Shown here one piece after another: positions 7,200 through 15,309 of a DNA stretch of 24,718 nucleotides. Under the pieces are notes generated by a model. It worked only from the letters and a program-made list of their open reading frames with translations, ran no database searches and was not told the origin of the DNA. Position 1 is the stretch's first letter; every line of letters starts with the position of its first letter. Where the stretch lies: IMG/VR virus record IMGVR_UViG_3300020478_001234, positions 1-24,718 of that record; one strand, given 5' to 3'. This stretch comes from a virus. The position numbers and the translations under genes were made by a program.

Positions 7200-8331
7200 A
7201 GCATTTGAAGATTTCTATCGCGAAGCAAAAATTAAACACCTATTATTAGCAGAGCATGAGGGTAAGTTAATATCTCCACCTTTTGCAACTGAACTTTGTA
7301 AAGATTATAGTAAGGTGGCAGTTTTTGGGGATTCCGTTTCCTATATAGATTTAGATTTACCTCCTGTTACAAGTAAAATTAATGCTACTGCAAGAGTTAA
7401 TGGTAGCACTTGGTTAATTCCATATGGCTATTGGGACGAGTTTAGAACAGTAGTAGAGTTAAAAGGTGCTACACCTATATACCATACACTAGACAAAGGT
7501 GGTATGGGACAATTTTATGGTTGTGCTTCTAACGGAACTACTGCTTGTAGTTTTCCTTTAGGAACTTCTAACACATCTTTTTTACTATACATTGATGAAA
7601 AAGGATTGCATACACAAGACTTTGATGCTGAAATGAGAAAGAGTCATATGGGTACTGCATACTGTAATGGAAAATATTGGAGTATGCCTAGAGGTGACTT
7701 TAAAAACTATAATGTAATAGTAAATTATGATGGCAAGAATATAGAAAAGTATACACTACCTGTTGATCCTACTATAAGTAGAAAATTTACTGACCTAGTT
7801 GCCGTAGGAGATATATTATACAGTTTACCTTACGGTGAAACAGCCGGGCTTACTCAAGTTGTAGAATTTGATACTAAAAATAATAAAGCATCATTACATG
7901 AAATTGATGTACCTGACTTTGCAAAAAAATATAATGCTCAAGTATTAGTAGATGAAACTATTATCGGATTACCTTATGGTGACGAAGATGATTTTAAAAG
8001 TAGCTTTGGTGTTGTATTTGATACTATAACTAAACAAAGTAAAGCATTTGATATTGGAGTTGGTTACGGAGGCAAGTATAGATTTAAATGTGGTATTGCA
8101 TATAAAGGCAGAGCAATATTTTTGCCTACTGGATCTCCAGGTTGTCCTATAGTTAGTGTAGATACAGATGGTAAATTTCATTTAGTAAAAACAGATAGTA
8201 CTAAACTATTTGGAAGACCAATTATCTATAACAATATGATCTATACCTTAATTTATAACATAATTGATAACACCCATAATTTGGTTACAATAGACGAATG
8301 GTTAAGGATAAATGAGGTTGCCAAAATATGA
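7192..8331 (+). CDS. Eight-repeat beta-propeller-like protein 2
   Basis: A 379-residue protein with the same repeat architecture as its upstream neighbour. The repeat Pro is at residues 30, 77, 122, 166, 213, 261 and 312, with segments such as TWLIPYG, YWSMPRG, LYSLPYG and IIGLPYG. An eighth, degenerate copy (MIYTLIYN) near 350 has Ile for Pro. Spacing is regular at 42-51 residues. The start overlaps the previous stop by eight bases, with GGA eight bases upstream as a possible Shine-Dalgarno, and the stop overlaps the next radical SAM gene as ATGA. Tandem duplication of a propeller gene is the simple explanation. No catalytic motif is seen. It lies between a kinase and radical SAM genes, so a substrate-presenting role is conceivable but unproven. 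Confidence 0.73.
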   Translation: MYKAFEDFYREAKIKHLLLAEHEGKLISPPFATELCKDYSKVAVFGDSVSYIDLDLPPVTSKINATARVNGSTWLIPYGYWDEFRTVVELKGATPIYHTLDKGGMGQFYGCASNGTTACSFPLGTSNTSFLLYIDEKGLHTQDFDAEMRKSHMGTAYCNGKYWSMPRGDFKNYNVIVNYDGKNIEKYTLPVDPTISRKFTDLVAVGDILYSLPYGETAGLTQVVEFDTKNNKASLHEIDVPDFAKKYNAQVLVDETIIGLPYGDEDDFKSSFGVVFDTITKQSKAFDIGVGYGGKYRFKCGIAYKGRAIFLPTGSPGCPIVSVDTDGKFHLVKTDSTKLFGRPIIYNNMIYTLIYNIIDNTHNLVTIDEWLRINEVAKI

Positions 8332-9446
8332 AATGTTACGCACCTTGGCATAGTATTTTGGTACGATTTAATGGTGATATTGTACCTGATGGTGTATATA
8401 GAAAACGTTACGGTAATGTACTACAAACGCCTTTAAATGACGTCTTAGACAGCTTTACAGCGTCATACACAAAGGATTCTATACGTATGGGCCACTTACC
8501 GCCCGAGTGCAAATCATGTACTTTAAAAGAGCTTTCTGTAGGCCATAGCAGACGCTTATTCTTCCGTGATATACTAAATCCAATGTTAGAAAATACCAAT
8601 TATGATTACTCCAAAAATTTCACAGATATTATGTTTTTGGAATTTAATATGAGCAATATATGTAATTTAAAATGCCGTATGTGTAATGGTATTAGTTCTA
8701 CGACATGGGTTAAAGATGAACTTAAATTAGCCAAAATATCCAAAGACTATAAACGTCCAGTCGACCATCCAGAATTTGGTTATACTAATAAAAGTGAAGA
8801 AATTATAAAACGTTTATTTGAAGATCCAACACCATTTATGAACTTACGTTATCTTAGTATTAAAGGCGGTGAACCTTATATGGAACCTGCAAATAAAATT
8901 ATTCTTAAGAAATTTGTTGATTTAGGTATTGCAAAGAACGTTACTCTTGATTGGACTACTAACGGAACTATTGTAGATGAAGAAGTTGCTGACTTGGCTA
9001 AACATTATGGAGAAACTAAATGGACAGTAAGTTTAGAAGGTACCGACGGACTTTACGAGTATATTAGAGGCGGCGATAACTTTACTTTTAAACAACTAAA
9101 TGACAATTTAAAACAATATAACTTTGATAGAATTATTATTGCTGTAACTGTAATGACCTATAATATAGCACATTTAGATAAAATACATTTTTGGTTTGAA
9201 GAGAATAAACAAGCAAACTGGGAAATTTATTTTAACAATGTCGTTGCCACTCCGGCGTATTTAAATCCAAGAATATTACCTAATAAAATATTTGACAAGA
9301 TTAACTTTAGATTACCTAATATAAATTACACTAATAATGGAAGTAATTTATTAGATACGTTTATTAATTATACAAAAGATTTAGATAAAATTAGAAATAC
9401 AAATGTACTAGATCACTGCCCAGAACTTTCTAGTTTGTTTGAATAG
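8328..9446 (+). CDS. Radical SAM protein with N-terminal twitch-like segment lacking the Cys pair
   Basis: A 372-residue protein. The core is C112-x3-C116-x2-C119 (CNLKCRMC), followed by KGGEP and DWTTNGT. The N-terminal segment has the family frame (C3-YAPWHS, RFNGD, C61-x2-C64), but where relatives have CC after the NGD turn it reads VPDGVY (19-24). The auxiliary cluster therefore probably lost two ligands. The C-terminus reads CPELSSLFE, the PEL ending shared with other members in the window. The start is an ATGA overlap with propeller 2, with GAGG upstream. Its 3' end overlaps the convergent SDR gene by 17 bases. Loss of ligands could mean an altered or absent auxiliary cluster, hence a different substrate mode. 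Confidence 0.88.
   Translation: MKCYAPWHSILVRFNGDIVPDGVYRKRYGNVLQTPLNDVLDSFTASYTKDSIRMGHLPPECKSCTLKELSVGHSRRLFFRDILNPMLENTNYDYSKNFTDIMFLEFNMSNICNLKCRMCNGISSTTWVKDELKLAKISKDYKRPVDHPEFGYTNKSEEIIKRLFEDPTPFMNLRYLSIKGGEPYMEPANKIILKKFVDLGIAKNVTLDWTTNGTIVDEEVADLAKHYGETKWTVSLEGTDGLYEYIRGGDNFTFKQLNDNLKQYNFDRIIIAVTVMTYNIAHLDKIHFWFEENKQANWEIYFNNVVATPAYLNPRILPNKIFDKINFRLPNINYTNNGSNLLDTFINYTKDLDKIRNTNVLDHCPELSSLFE
9430..9446. other. Convergent 3' overlap of opposing genes
   Basis: The last 17 bases of the plus-strand radical SAM gene are also the last 17 of the minus-strand SDR gene. There is no hairpin or T-run terminator here, so transcripts of the two blocks must overlap unless termination occurs inside coding sequence. 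Confidence 0.85.
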
Positions 9447-9975
9447 GATCTAATGATATATAATGAATGTTATATTCTTTAGGTGAGTCTATAACCCATT
9501 TAACAATTTTTCCAGCTTCTTCTAAATCAAGTTTCTTTCTGTTGTCTTGTTTTTTCTTTTGACTTGCTGAATTTAATTGTCCAAATGCAATATTAGTTAT
9601 TCTAATTGGACTAGGTCCCCAACAAACATTTTTACAAAGACGCTTACTTATATCATCTAATTCAGTTTTATTTTTTATATAATCTTCTGGACTAGGTCCG
9701 TCGCCCCAATAACTACTTGTACTACTAATATTAATAATATGCCCTTCTCCAAATTGTTTGTAAACTGCTTCTAAAATTTTTAATTGTTGCCCGTCAGGCC
9801 CATATTGACTGTTTATAAATATCTCAAAATTCTTCGCATGGTTGGCTATTTTTTCTGCATCGTTAATATCCCAACCATTCCATCTACCAATACATTCTAT
9901 TCCACTAGTACTTGTACGAACAATGCCTTGAGTTAACCCTTGATAATTAGGATTTCCTGTTATAAGTATTCTCAT
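9430..9975 (-). CDS. Short-chain dehydrogenase/reductase-like protein
   Basis: A 181-residue Rossmann protein with an N-terminal strand and loop ILITGNPNYQGL, NSQYG (55-59) in place of NNAG, INISSTSSYWG (81-91) with the catalytic Ser position, and Y99-x3-K103 (YIKNK), the classical SDR Tyr/Lys pair. At 181 residues it is shorter than the usual 230-280 and lacks the long substrate-binding C-terminus. The glycine loop is also unusual. Its start makes an ATGA overlap with the radical SAM gene ahead of it, with AGGA eight bases upstream, so it is the last gene of the long leftward block. Likely a sugar or alcohol oxidoreductase; substrate unknown. Compare the first gene of the window, which lacks a clear YxxxK. 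Confidence 0.78.
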   Translation of the reverse strand: MRILITGNPNYQGLTQGIVRTSTSGIECIGRWNGWDINDAEKIANHAKNFEIFINSQYGPDGQQLKILEAVYKQFGEGHIINISSTSSYWGDGPSPEDYIKNKTELDDISKRLCKNVCWGPSPIRITNIAFGQLNSASQKKKQDNRKKLDLEEAGKIVKWVIDSPKEYNIHYISLDPIQTN

Positions 9976-10871
9976 ATTTCTTTCCTAACGTATATATCAC
10001 TTAAACAAGCACATATTTCTTTTCCGCAAGTAATAGGTTCAGTTGGTAATTTATAACGTTCAAGATTTCCAATAGGTCCACCGTATTGACAATCAGCTCT
10101 ATACATATTTCCCCACATATCAATATTAATCATATCTATACCTGCCCAACATTTCCAATCTGAAAATTTATTTCTTCCAGTAATAATTAAATCATTAGCA
10201 TCAATTGGCTCATCATCTAATAATAATTCTCCTCTATGTAAAAGATGAATATTAACAGGTCTAAAATATGGCCAATTCTTAATAATATCTAATTGTTTAG
10301 GTGTATAATAACCTACTTCGTTAGAAATATTATCTATATTACTTTTATCTAAAATAACTTTAGGCCATATTGCTAAATTTGTTGTATTTTCATATAAAAA
10401 TTTTGCAGTATCAACTAAATCATCAAATTCATCTTGAACCATCATTAAATTAAGTCCAACATTTTTTGTAGTATTTGCTATATTAACGATATGATTAAGA
10501 TCTGCATACTTTGGATGATAACTGATTATCATTCCATCTGTATATTTTCCTATTTCTTTATAATAATCTACAGTTTGACTACCATTAGTAATAAAACTAA
10601 AAATATGTCCTTGTTCTTTTACTAATTTTGCTAAATCAATAAAGTGTTTCCAATACGTAGGTTCGCCGCCACTTAATCTATAACAAATTGCTTTACCTGG
10701 ACGGGTAAATCCTTCAACAAATCGTTTAACAGTTTCCCAACGAGGCTGTCCTGTAGTACCACTATGAAGATGTTCTGGACAATAGTCACACCTATAATTG
10801 CACTTGTTAGATAATGTCCAACTAACAAGAAACCAGTTTTCTTTTTCAGGTGTAGCATAAGTTAGTTTCAT
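9972..10871 (-). CDS. Radical SAM protein with C-terminal Cys-rich segment
   Basis: A 299-residue enzyme with C24-x3-C28-x2-C31 (CNYRCDYC), RLSGGEPTYW near 63-72, FITNGS and a C-terminal Cys set (CWAG, RADCQYGG, TCGKEICAC) able to bind an auxiliary cluster. It is most like the gene at 15306-16265, sharing SW-x-L before the first Cys, CNYxCxYC and SGGEPT, and the pair forms a subgroup distinct from the 3444/13691 pair. It overlaps the upstream oxygenase gene by one base (TAATG) and the downstream SDR gene as ATGA, so the three are probably co-translated. Substrate unknown. A carbohydrate or protein side chain are both compatible with the neighbours. Confidence 0.9.
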   Translation of the reverse strand: MKLTYATPEKENWFLVSWTLSNKCNYRCDYCPEHLHSGTTGQPRWETVKRFVEGFTRPGKAICYRLSGGEPTYWKHFIDLAKLVKEQGHIFSFITNGSQTVDYYKEIGKYTDGMIISYHPKYADLNHIVNIANTTKNVGLNLMMVQDEFDDLVDTAKFLYENTTNLAIWPKVILDKSNIDNISNEVGYYTPKQLDIIKNWPYFRPVNIHLLHRGELLLDDEPIDANDLIITGRNKFSDWKCWAGIDMINIDMWGNMYRADCQYGGPIGNLERYKLPTEPITCGKEICACLSDIYVRKEI

Positions 10872-11524
10872 TAGTTCATCGTATTATTAATTATAATGTC
10901 ATGTGTTCTTTCATTTAATTGAACAGTTAATATTACTGCATATAACCCATCACTAAAACTAAACACACTATGGTCTAATTGGAAATTTACAAAATAAAAA
11001 AATCCAGGATCTGGATAAAAAGGTTTCCCGTCTAACATATGAACAAAGTTTTCTTCTTTGCAATTACCAAATACACATAGCAATCTAAAATACTCTGGGC
11101 CAAGTCCTGGGAAATCTCTATGAGGCGGGAAAAAACCTCCTTTGTCAATTCTTAATAAATGTACTCTACCAATATCAGGTGCAAATACATCTACTACTTT
11201 TTTTAAATCAGGTAAAGCATGATAAACTGGTGTTGGCGTTGTAAAATTTTCTTCTTTCATTTCAACATCATTATATTTTTGCATATATCCGAAACTGTTT
11301 AAATGATAGTTGTCCATGACATCACCTGAATGACTTGTAACAGGCAATCCCCATCTATTGTTTACTGTATCTTTAGTTTCATTATAAGGACACCAATTAT
11401 TTTCAAACTGTTTAAGTTGTTCAATAACTTTCCAACCATCTATATTAAATTTAAGTTTAGATTTTTGTCCTAAATTACACAAACTGCTATACAGTTGTGC
11501 TCGTATTCTACTTTGATTATTCAT
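10871..11524 (-). CDS. 2OG-Fe(II) oxygenase-like protein with altered 2OG site
   Basis: A 217-residue jelly-roll protein with H135-x-D137 (PPHRD) and distal H185 (LDHSVFSF), giving a complete iron triad. In the two other oxygenases of the window the distal His is followed ten residues later by Arg (HSLENKGSTNR, HSVWNRSNKPR); here that place is Tyr195 (HSVFSFSDGLY). The residue that normally pairs with the 2-oxoglutarate carboxylate is therefore missing or supplied from elsewhere, for example R206. The gene lies between two radical SAM genes, overlapping the upstream one by eight bases and the downstream one by one. It may use a different cosubstrate geometry or be an inactive homologue. Confidence 0.75.
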   Translation of the reverse strand: MNNQSRIRAQLYSSLCNLGQKSKLKFNIDGWKVIEQLKQFENNWCPYNETKDTVNNRWGLPVTSHSGDVMDNYHLNSFGYMQKYNDVEMKEENFTTPTPVYHALPDLKKVVDVFAPDIGRVHLLRIDKGGFFPPHRDFPGLGPEYFRLLCVFGNCKEENFVHMLDGKPFYPDPGFFYFVNFQLDHSVFSFSDGLYAVILTVQLNERTHDIIINNTMN

Positions 11525-12827
11525 TTATATATTCACCTATCTCTTTAAACGTTTCCTTATAAGATGTTCCCCTTCTTTTATCAGATATATCTAAAAACTC
11601 ACGAAGCTGTGGTAGTTTTTGACTCCAATCATCTTCCATCATATATTTAATTAATCCTTCCCAACGCCCTTTTCCGTATGGATTATTACAAAACTCAAAA
11701 TTAAACTTCTGTCTATCTATAAAAGTAACCAACTTATTTTTTATCCATTCTTTTGCAGGTTTAGGTAATACTCTTACATTTAAATAACTTGGAAGATAAA
11801 CTAAATGAGTTCCTATTATCCCTCCGCCAAATGGTGTAGGATTAATTTTACTATACCCTTGATCTAATTTCCATTGTGCTAATTCATCTATATAACCTAT
11901 ATTTAATAATTGTACTGCACAAGCAACATTTATAACTGTATTTTCCTTTGTATCTGAATCAAGTCTTTTTAAATTTGTTTCTACATCTTTCCACTTGCTA
12001 GGAAAACGTATATAATCATTACGTTCACCATATGCATCTATACTAAAATTAAATCGTACTTCTTTAAACTGTTCCCATAACTTAAACAGTTTGTCTGGTA
12101 ACTCTAGTCCATTTGAATTATATCTTAAAGCACAATCTTCGGCATATCCTTCTTCAACCATAAACTCTAATATATTATAATGTTCAGGAATCATTAAAGG
12201 TTCGCCTCCAGCAAAATAAAGTTCTTTAATATACTTTGCTTGACTTTTCATTGATTCAATAAAAGATCCTTTTTTATACCAAGTATAATCATAGTTTAAA
12301 TCCCATGCTTGATCTTGTTTAAGTTGGGGATCAGTATATAACGGATATTGCATCTTCCATTCTTCTATCCAACTTGAACTATCATGAGGACTACACATTA
12401 TACATTTAAGCTGACATAAATTTCCTAAACGTAAATCAAAATATGGAATATTAAGAGGAGCAGTACCGTCGTGTTTTGTATCTCTAACTAATTTTTGTAA
12501 ATCTAATCTTTTAGCCCATTCTCTAGTTTCCCATTGGCGTTTACTTGTAATACCCTTTTCTTCTTCTTCAAAACACTTAACACAACTACTTGGTATTTCG
12601 CCTTTAATCATTTGTAATCGTGTTCTACGCATATGATGACTATTAAACACTTCTTCAATTGTATGGTCACGCAAATTCATAGCAACGCCATCTTTCTTAA
12701 CAAGTCCTACTGTCTTTTCATCTTGTTTACCTGCACCACTGGCATTAGCAGTACAACAAACCCTAACGTCGCCATTAGGTCGTGTTGCTAAATGTATCCA
12801 GGGTAATGGGCAAAATGTTTTACTCAT
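11517..12827 (-). CDS. Radical SAM protein with N-terminal twitch/SPASM-like segment
   Basis: A 436-residue protein. The N-terminal Cys set is C6 (CPLPWIH), C24-C25 (VRVCCTA) and C82-x2-C85 (CVKC). The core motif is C138-x3-C142-x2-C145 (CQLKCIMC), followed by FAGGEPLM and RYNSNGL. This is the fullest version in the window of the segment-before-core layout. The shared PWIH and NGDVRVCC frame is also seen at 21210-22382 (PWIH, DGKVLPCC). It is flanked by an uncharacterised gene upstream and an oxygenase downstream, with eight-base overlaps on both sides. The order suggests a stepwise modification shared with those partners. Substrate not predictable from sequence. Confidence 0.92.
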   Translation of the reverse strand: MSKTFCPLPWIHLATRPNGDVRVCCTANASGAGKQDEKTVGLVKKDGVAMNLRDHTIEEVFNSHHMRRTRLQMIKGEIPSSCVKCFEEEEKGITSKRQWETREWAKRLDLQKLVRDTKHDGTAPLNIPYFDLRLGNLCQLKCIMCSPHDSSSWIEEWKMQYPLYTDPQLKQDQAWDLNYDYTWYKKGSFIESMKSQAKYIKELYFAGGEPLMIPEHYNILEFMVEEGYAEDCALRYNSNGLELPDKLFKLWEQFKEVRFNFSIDAYGERNDYIRFPSKWKDVETNLKRLDSDTKENTVINVACAVQLLNIGYIDELAQWKLDQGYSKINPTPFGGGIIGTHLVYLPSYLNVRVLPKPAKEWIKNKLVTFIDRQKFNFEFCNNPYGKGRWEGLIKYMMEDDWSQKLPQLREFLDISDKRRGTSYKETFKEIGEYINE

Positions 12828-13698
12828 ATCTAATATGCCTGCCCATCATTTTTGATCTCTCTAATATATTAGGAATCATATCATCAGTAATATCTATTAC
12901 TTTTACGTCTTTTAGAATTTTATATTTAGATAACATTAAAGTCCAATCTGTCCTATTTTCCCATATTTCTGGCATCACAAGTTTTCCTACTAAAAGATAT
13001 CCTATCCCTAGTTTAGATGATATATTAGAATCTACATTTTTTGTATACCAGTTTATAAAATGACTTAATTTAAAATATGGTTCAGGATGTGAAGGTCGAA
13101 AAAGCATATATCCTTGTGCTTTAATTCTGTCTTCTGGCTGTAATTGTCCATCTGTAATAGCTTCAATATCATCATCTGATGCTACTTCTAGCCAATGCTT
13201 ACCCTTATATGTATAATTCATACATAAATCACCAAAGTCTCTATCTGCTTTAAAAAATAGATAATCAGACTCTTCTAACGGAATAAAAACATTTTCATCA
13301 AATTGAAAATACGCATTTAGTCTAGGATTATCTGTTCGTTGTGCTTTAAATTGTTCATACCTATGAATTGCATCATTAATAGAATCCCATAACTCGCCAT
13401 TTACCTCTGCTACATCTTGGTGTAATTTATTTAAATCACTATCGTTGACTATATGTTTTACTGTTAAATTATGTTTTACATTTATTTTGTTTATTAAAAC
13501 ATTAATCTCTACTATTAAATCAGTTTTATCTTGTTCTGTAACAACAAAACTAGTATCACTAATTAAACCAGACTTCCTTGCTATTGCATCTTTAACCATA
13601 TTAAACCATTTAATAGCAGGAGCATGACTATAAACTTTATAGAATAAACTCAATGTTTCTAGTCCATTAGAAAATGTAACTTGAAGTCCGTTACTCAT
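12820..13698 (-). CDS. Uncharacterised 292-residue protein between radical SAM genes
   Basis: I do not recognise this family. It is soluble-looking, with no signal peptide, membrane segment or Cys cluster. The first half appears mainly helical (residues 15-125, with charged repeats such as LNKLHQD). The second half appears more beta-like, with segments FGDLCMNYTYKGK and FFKADRD near 150-170. The start is well supported: AAGG lies six to seven bases upstream, and the ATG overlaps the previous gene by eight bases (ATGAGTAA). It lies between two radical SAM genes with an eight-base overlap on each side, so co-production with them is likely. It could be a substrate, a partner or an unrelated cargo gene. 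Confidence 0.7.
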   Translation of the reverse strand: MSNGLQVTFSNGLETLSLFYKVYSHAPAIKWFNMVKDAIARKSGLISDTSFVVTEQDKTDLIVEINVLINKINVKHNLTVKHIVNDSDLNKLHQDVAEVNGELWDSINDAIHRYEQFKAQRTDNPRLNAYFQFDENVFIPLEESDYLFFKADRDFGDLCMNYTYKGKHWLEVASDDDIEAITDGQLQPEDRIKAQGYMLFRPSHPEPYFKLSHFINWYTKNVDSNISSKLGIGYLLVGKLVMPEIWENRTDWTLMLSKYKILKDVKVIDITDDMIPNILERSKMMGRHIRYE

Positions 13699-14692
13699 GT
13701 GCTACCTTCTGTACAAATTGTTCATTAAGTTTATCAAAAGTACCGCATTGTTTTGAACATTCTTTTAATCCAGTTGTTGTCCAACAATTACTAATAGTAC
13801 TAAAGAATCCACTATCAAATATTTCACGCAAACTTGCATCATGTAAATTAGGAAATCTTTTAATCTTTCCCATATACTCTATACGTACATCTGCATCTGT
13901 AGGTATCCATTCTAAATCTAACCAACAACACGGTGAAACATTTCCAGTAGCACTTATGTATATTTGACTATCTTTTTTTGCTTTACAAGTAATAGTTGGT
14001 AGTAATTGATCTTCAGACGTTTTCACTTTTGCAGTCATTTCTGCACTTTTTTTTGTAGGATAAAGAGTATTAATAACATTGTAATCATCATCAATTACAT
14101 CTAACTTACCCTTTCTAAATCTGGAAGAATGTTTATGCATGAATTCTTTAAATCCCAACTCTTTACTTAACTGTTCACAAGCATCAACTTGGTGTTCATT
14201 ATGTTTAAAAACTAACATATCCCAACGAGCATCACCTCCTGCACTAATAAATTCTTTTGCATTAGCAATAATTTTATCCCAGTTTGTGTTAATTCTGTAC
14301 AAAGAATGTGTATCTTTTAATCCATCAATACCAAATATAACTCTTACATTTATTTTTGCAAGTGCTTTCCACCATTCTATACTTCTACCACTACCATTAG
14401 TATGCATTACTAATGACATATATGGATTATGCTTATACAAATAATTAAAAATTTCTAAAGTATCTTCGGCTATCATTGGATCGCCTAGGTTACCACACAT
14501 ACTAAGATGATTTAATTGTTTAATAAAGTCAACGTCAAACCACTTTATAAAATTTGTTAATGAAACTTCTTCTAAGTCTACACCATCTCTTAAAGGACCA
14601 CCCTGAATTCTTCTAGGACACATAGGGCAACGAGCTTGGCACTTGCTCGTTACTTCAAAATGTATTGACTTTATATCTTCTATTTTATACAT
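13691..14692 (-). CDS. Radical SAM protein with C-terminal SPASM/twitch-like segment
   Basis: A 333-residue enzyme with C18-x3-C22-x2-C25 (CQARCPMC), CGNLGDPM where most relatives have GGEP, MHTNGSG, and a C-terminal auxiliary set (TCKA, SPCCWLD, ECSKQC). It is the close relative of the first plus-strand radical SAM gene (3444). It has a strong Shine-Dalgarno (AGGAAGGA, about six bases before the ATG) and overlaps the upstream methyltransferase gene by 13 bases. Both members of this pair share the start KIED and the MLVFKHNEHQVD/MLVFEHNAHQVE block, so they probably act on related substrates. Confidence 0.9.
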   Translation of the reverse strand: MYKIEDIKSIHFEVTSKCQARCPMCPRRIQGGPLRDGVDLEEVSLTNFIKWFDVDFIKQLNHLSMCGNLGDPMIAEDTLEIFNYLYKHNPYMSLVMHTNGSGRSIEWWKALAKINVRVIFGIDGLKDTHSLYRINTNWDKIIANAKEFISAGGDARWDMLVFKHNEHQVDACEQLSKELGFKEFMHKHSSRFRKGKLDVIDDDYNVINTLYPTKKSAEMTAKVKTSEDQLLPTITCKAKKDSQIYISATGNVSPCCWLDLEWIPTDADVRIEYMGKIKRFPNLHDASLREIFDSGFFSTISNCWTTTGLKECSKQCGTFDKLNEQFVQKVAHE

Positions 14693-15309
14693 TTTTTATC
14701 CTTCCTACCTATTATCATATACCTATCATATTTAGGTAACTCTAATGTACCTGAATAAAATTCTCTAGTAATTTTTGCTTTCCATCTAAAATCTTTAAGG
14801 CTAGTTGAACAATTAATATGTTCACCATGCGATACAAAATTATTACTTTGTACAACAATCCATGTATCATTTGGAACTTTATCTAACCAAGTATCATATT
14901 GCTTTTGCGTAATATGTTCGCAACTGGTATTAATAACAATATGTGGATCATCTGTATATTCATATTCACACATATCTGCTGTAACTGCCGTAAATCGTTC
15001 CTCTATCTCATATTGTTTATTCATTTTTAATGCTATTTCCTTGCACGTAGGATCAATATCAATAGATCTAATATTTCGTACACCAAGTTTGCTGTTAAAA
15101 AGCATCGTAGCCAAAATTCCATACCAACCTCCAAAAATAACTATTTTATTTGTTGTTGCATGAGTAACTTTAGGAAGTTCTTCACATAGCCAAACTTTAC
15201 TTTTAAGTTGACCATGCCAAAAACTTTCTAACATATGATATCGTTGATGATTTTCTTCATCACGGATTGCATCCATCCAATAAGCTATATCATTAATATC
15301 TATTTTCAT
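14680..15309 (-). CDS. Class I SAM-dependent methyltransferase-like protein
   Basis: A 209-residue protein with a Rossmann methyltransferase signature: strand 1 and loop KIVIFGGWYGILATML (55-70), the acidic end of strand 2 at SIDID (82-86), then TADMCEYEY and a strand HIVINTSCEHI. The Gly-rich loop GGWYG is a variant of GxGxG. Its ATG overlaps the previous TGA (ATGA), and a 13-base overlap leads into the next radical SAM gene, so it sits between two of them. Target (small molecule, sugar or protein) unknown. DNA methylation is less likely: no NPPY/DPPY-type motif is present. Confidence 0.75.
   Translation of the reverse strand: MKIDINDIAYWMDAIRDEENHQRYHMLESFWHGQLKSKVWLCEELPKVTHATTNKIVIFGGWYGILATMLFNSKLGVRNIRSIDIDPTCKEIALKMNKQYEIEERFTAVTADMCEYEYTDDPHIVINTSCEHITQKQYDTWLDKVPNDTWIVVQSNNFVSHGEHINCSTSLKDFRWKAKITREFYSGTLELPKYDRYMIIGRKDKKCIK

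Noticed and set aside
9814-9821. TATAAATA on the plus strand, a perfect T4 late octamer
   Set aside because: It lies inside the coding region of the minus-strand SDR gene and points into antisense. In DNA this AT-rich such octamers occur by chance, so I do not call a promoter.
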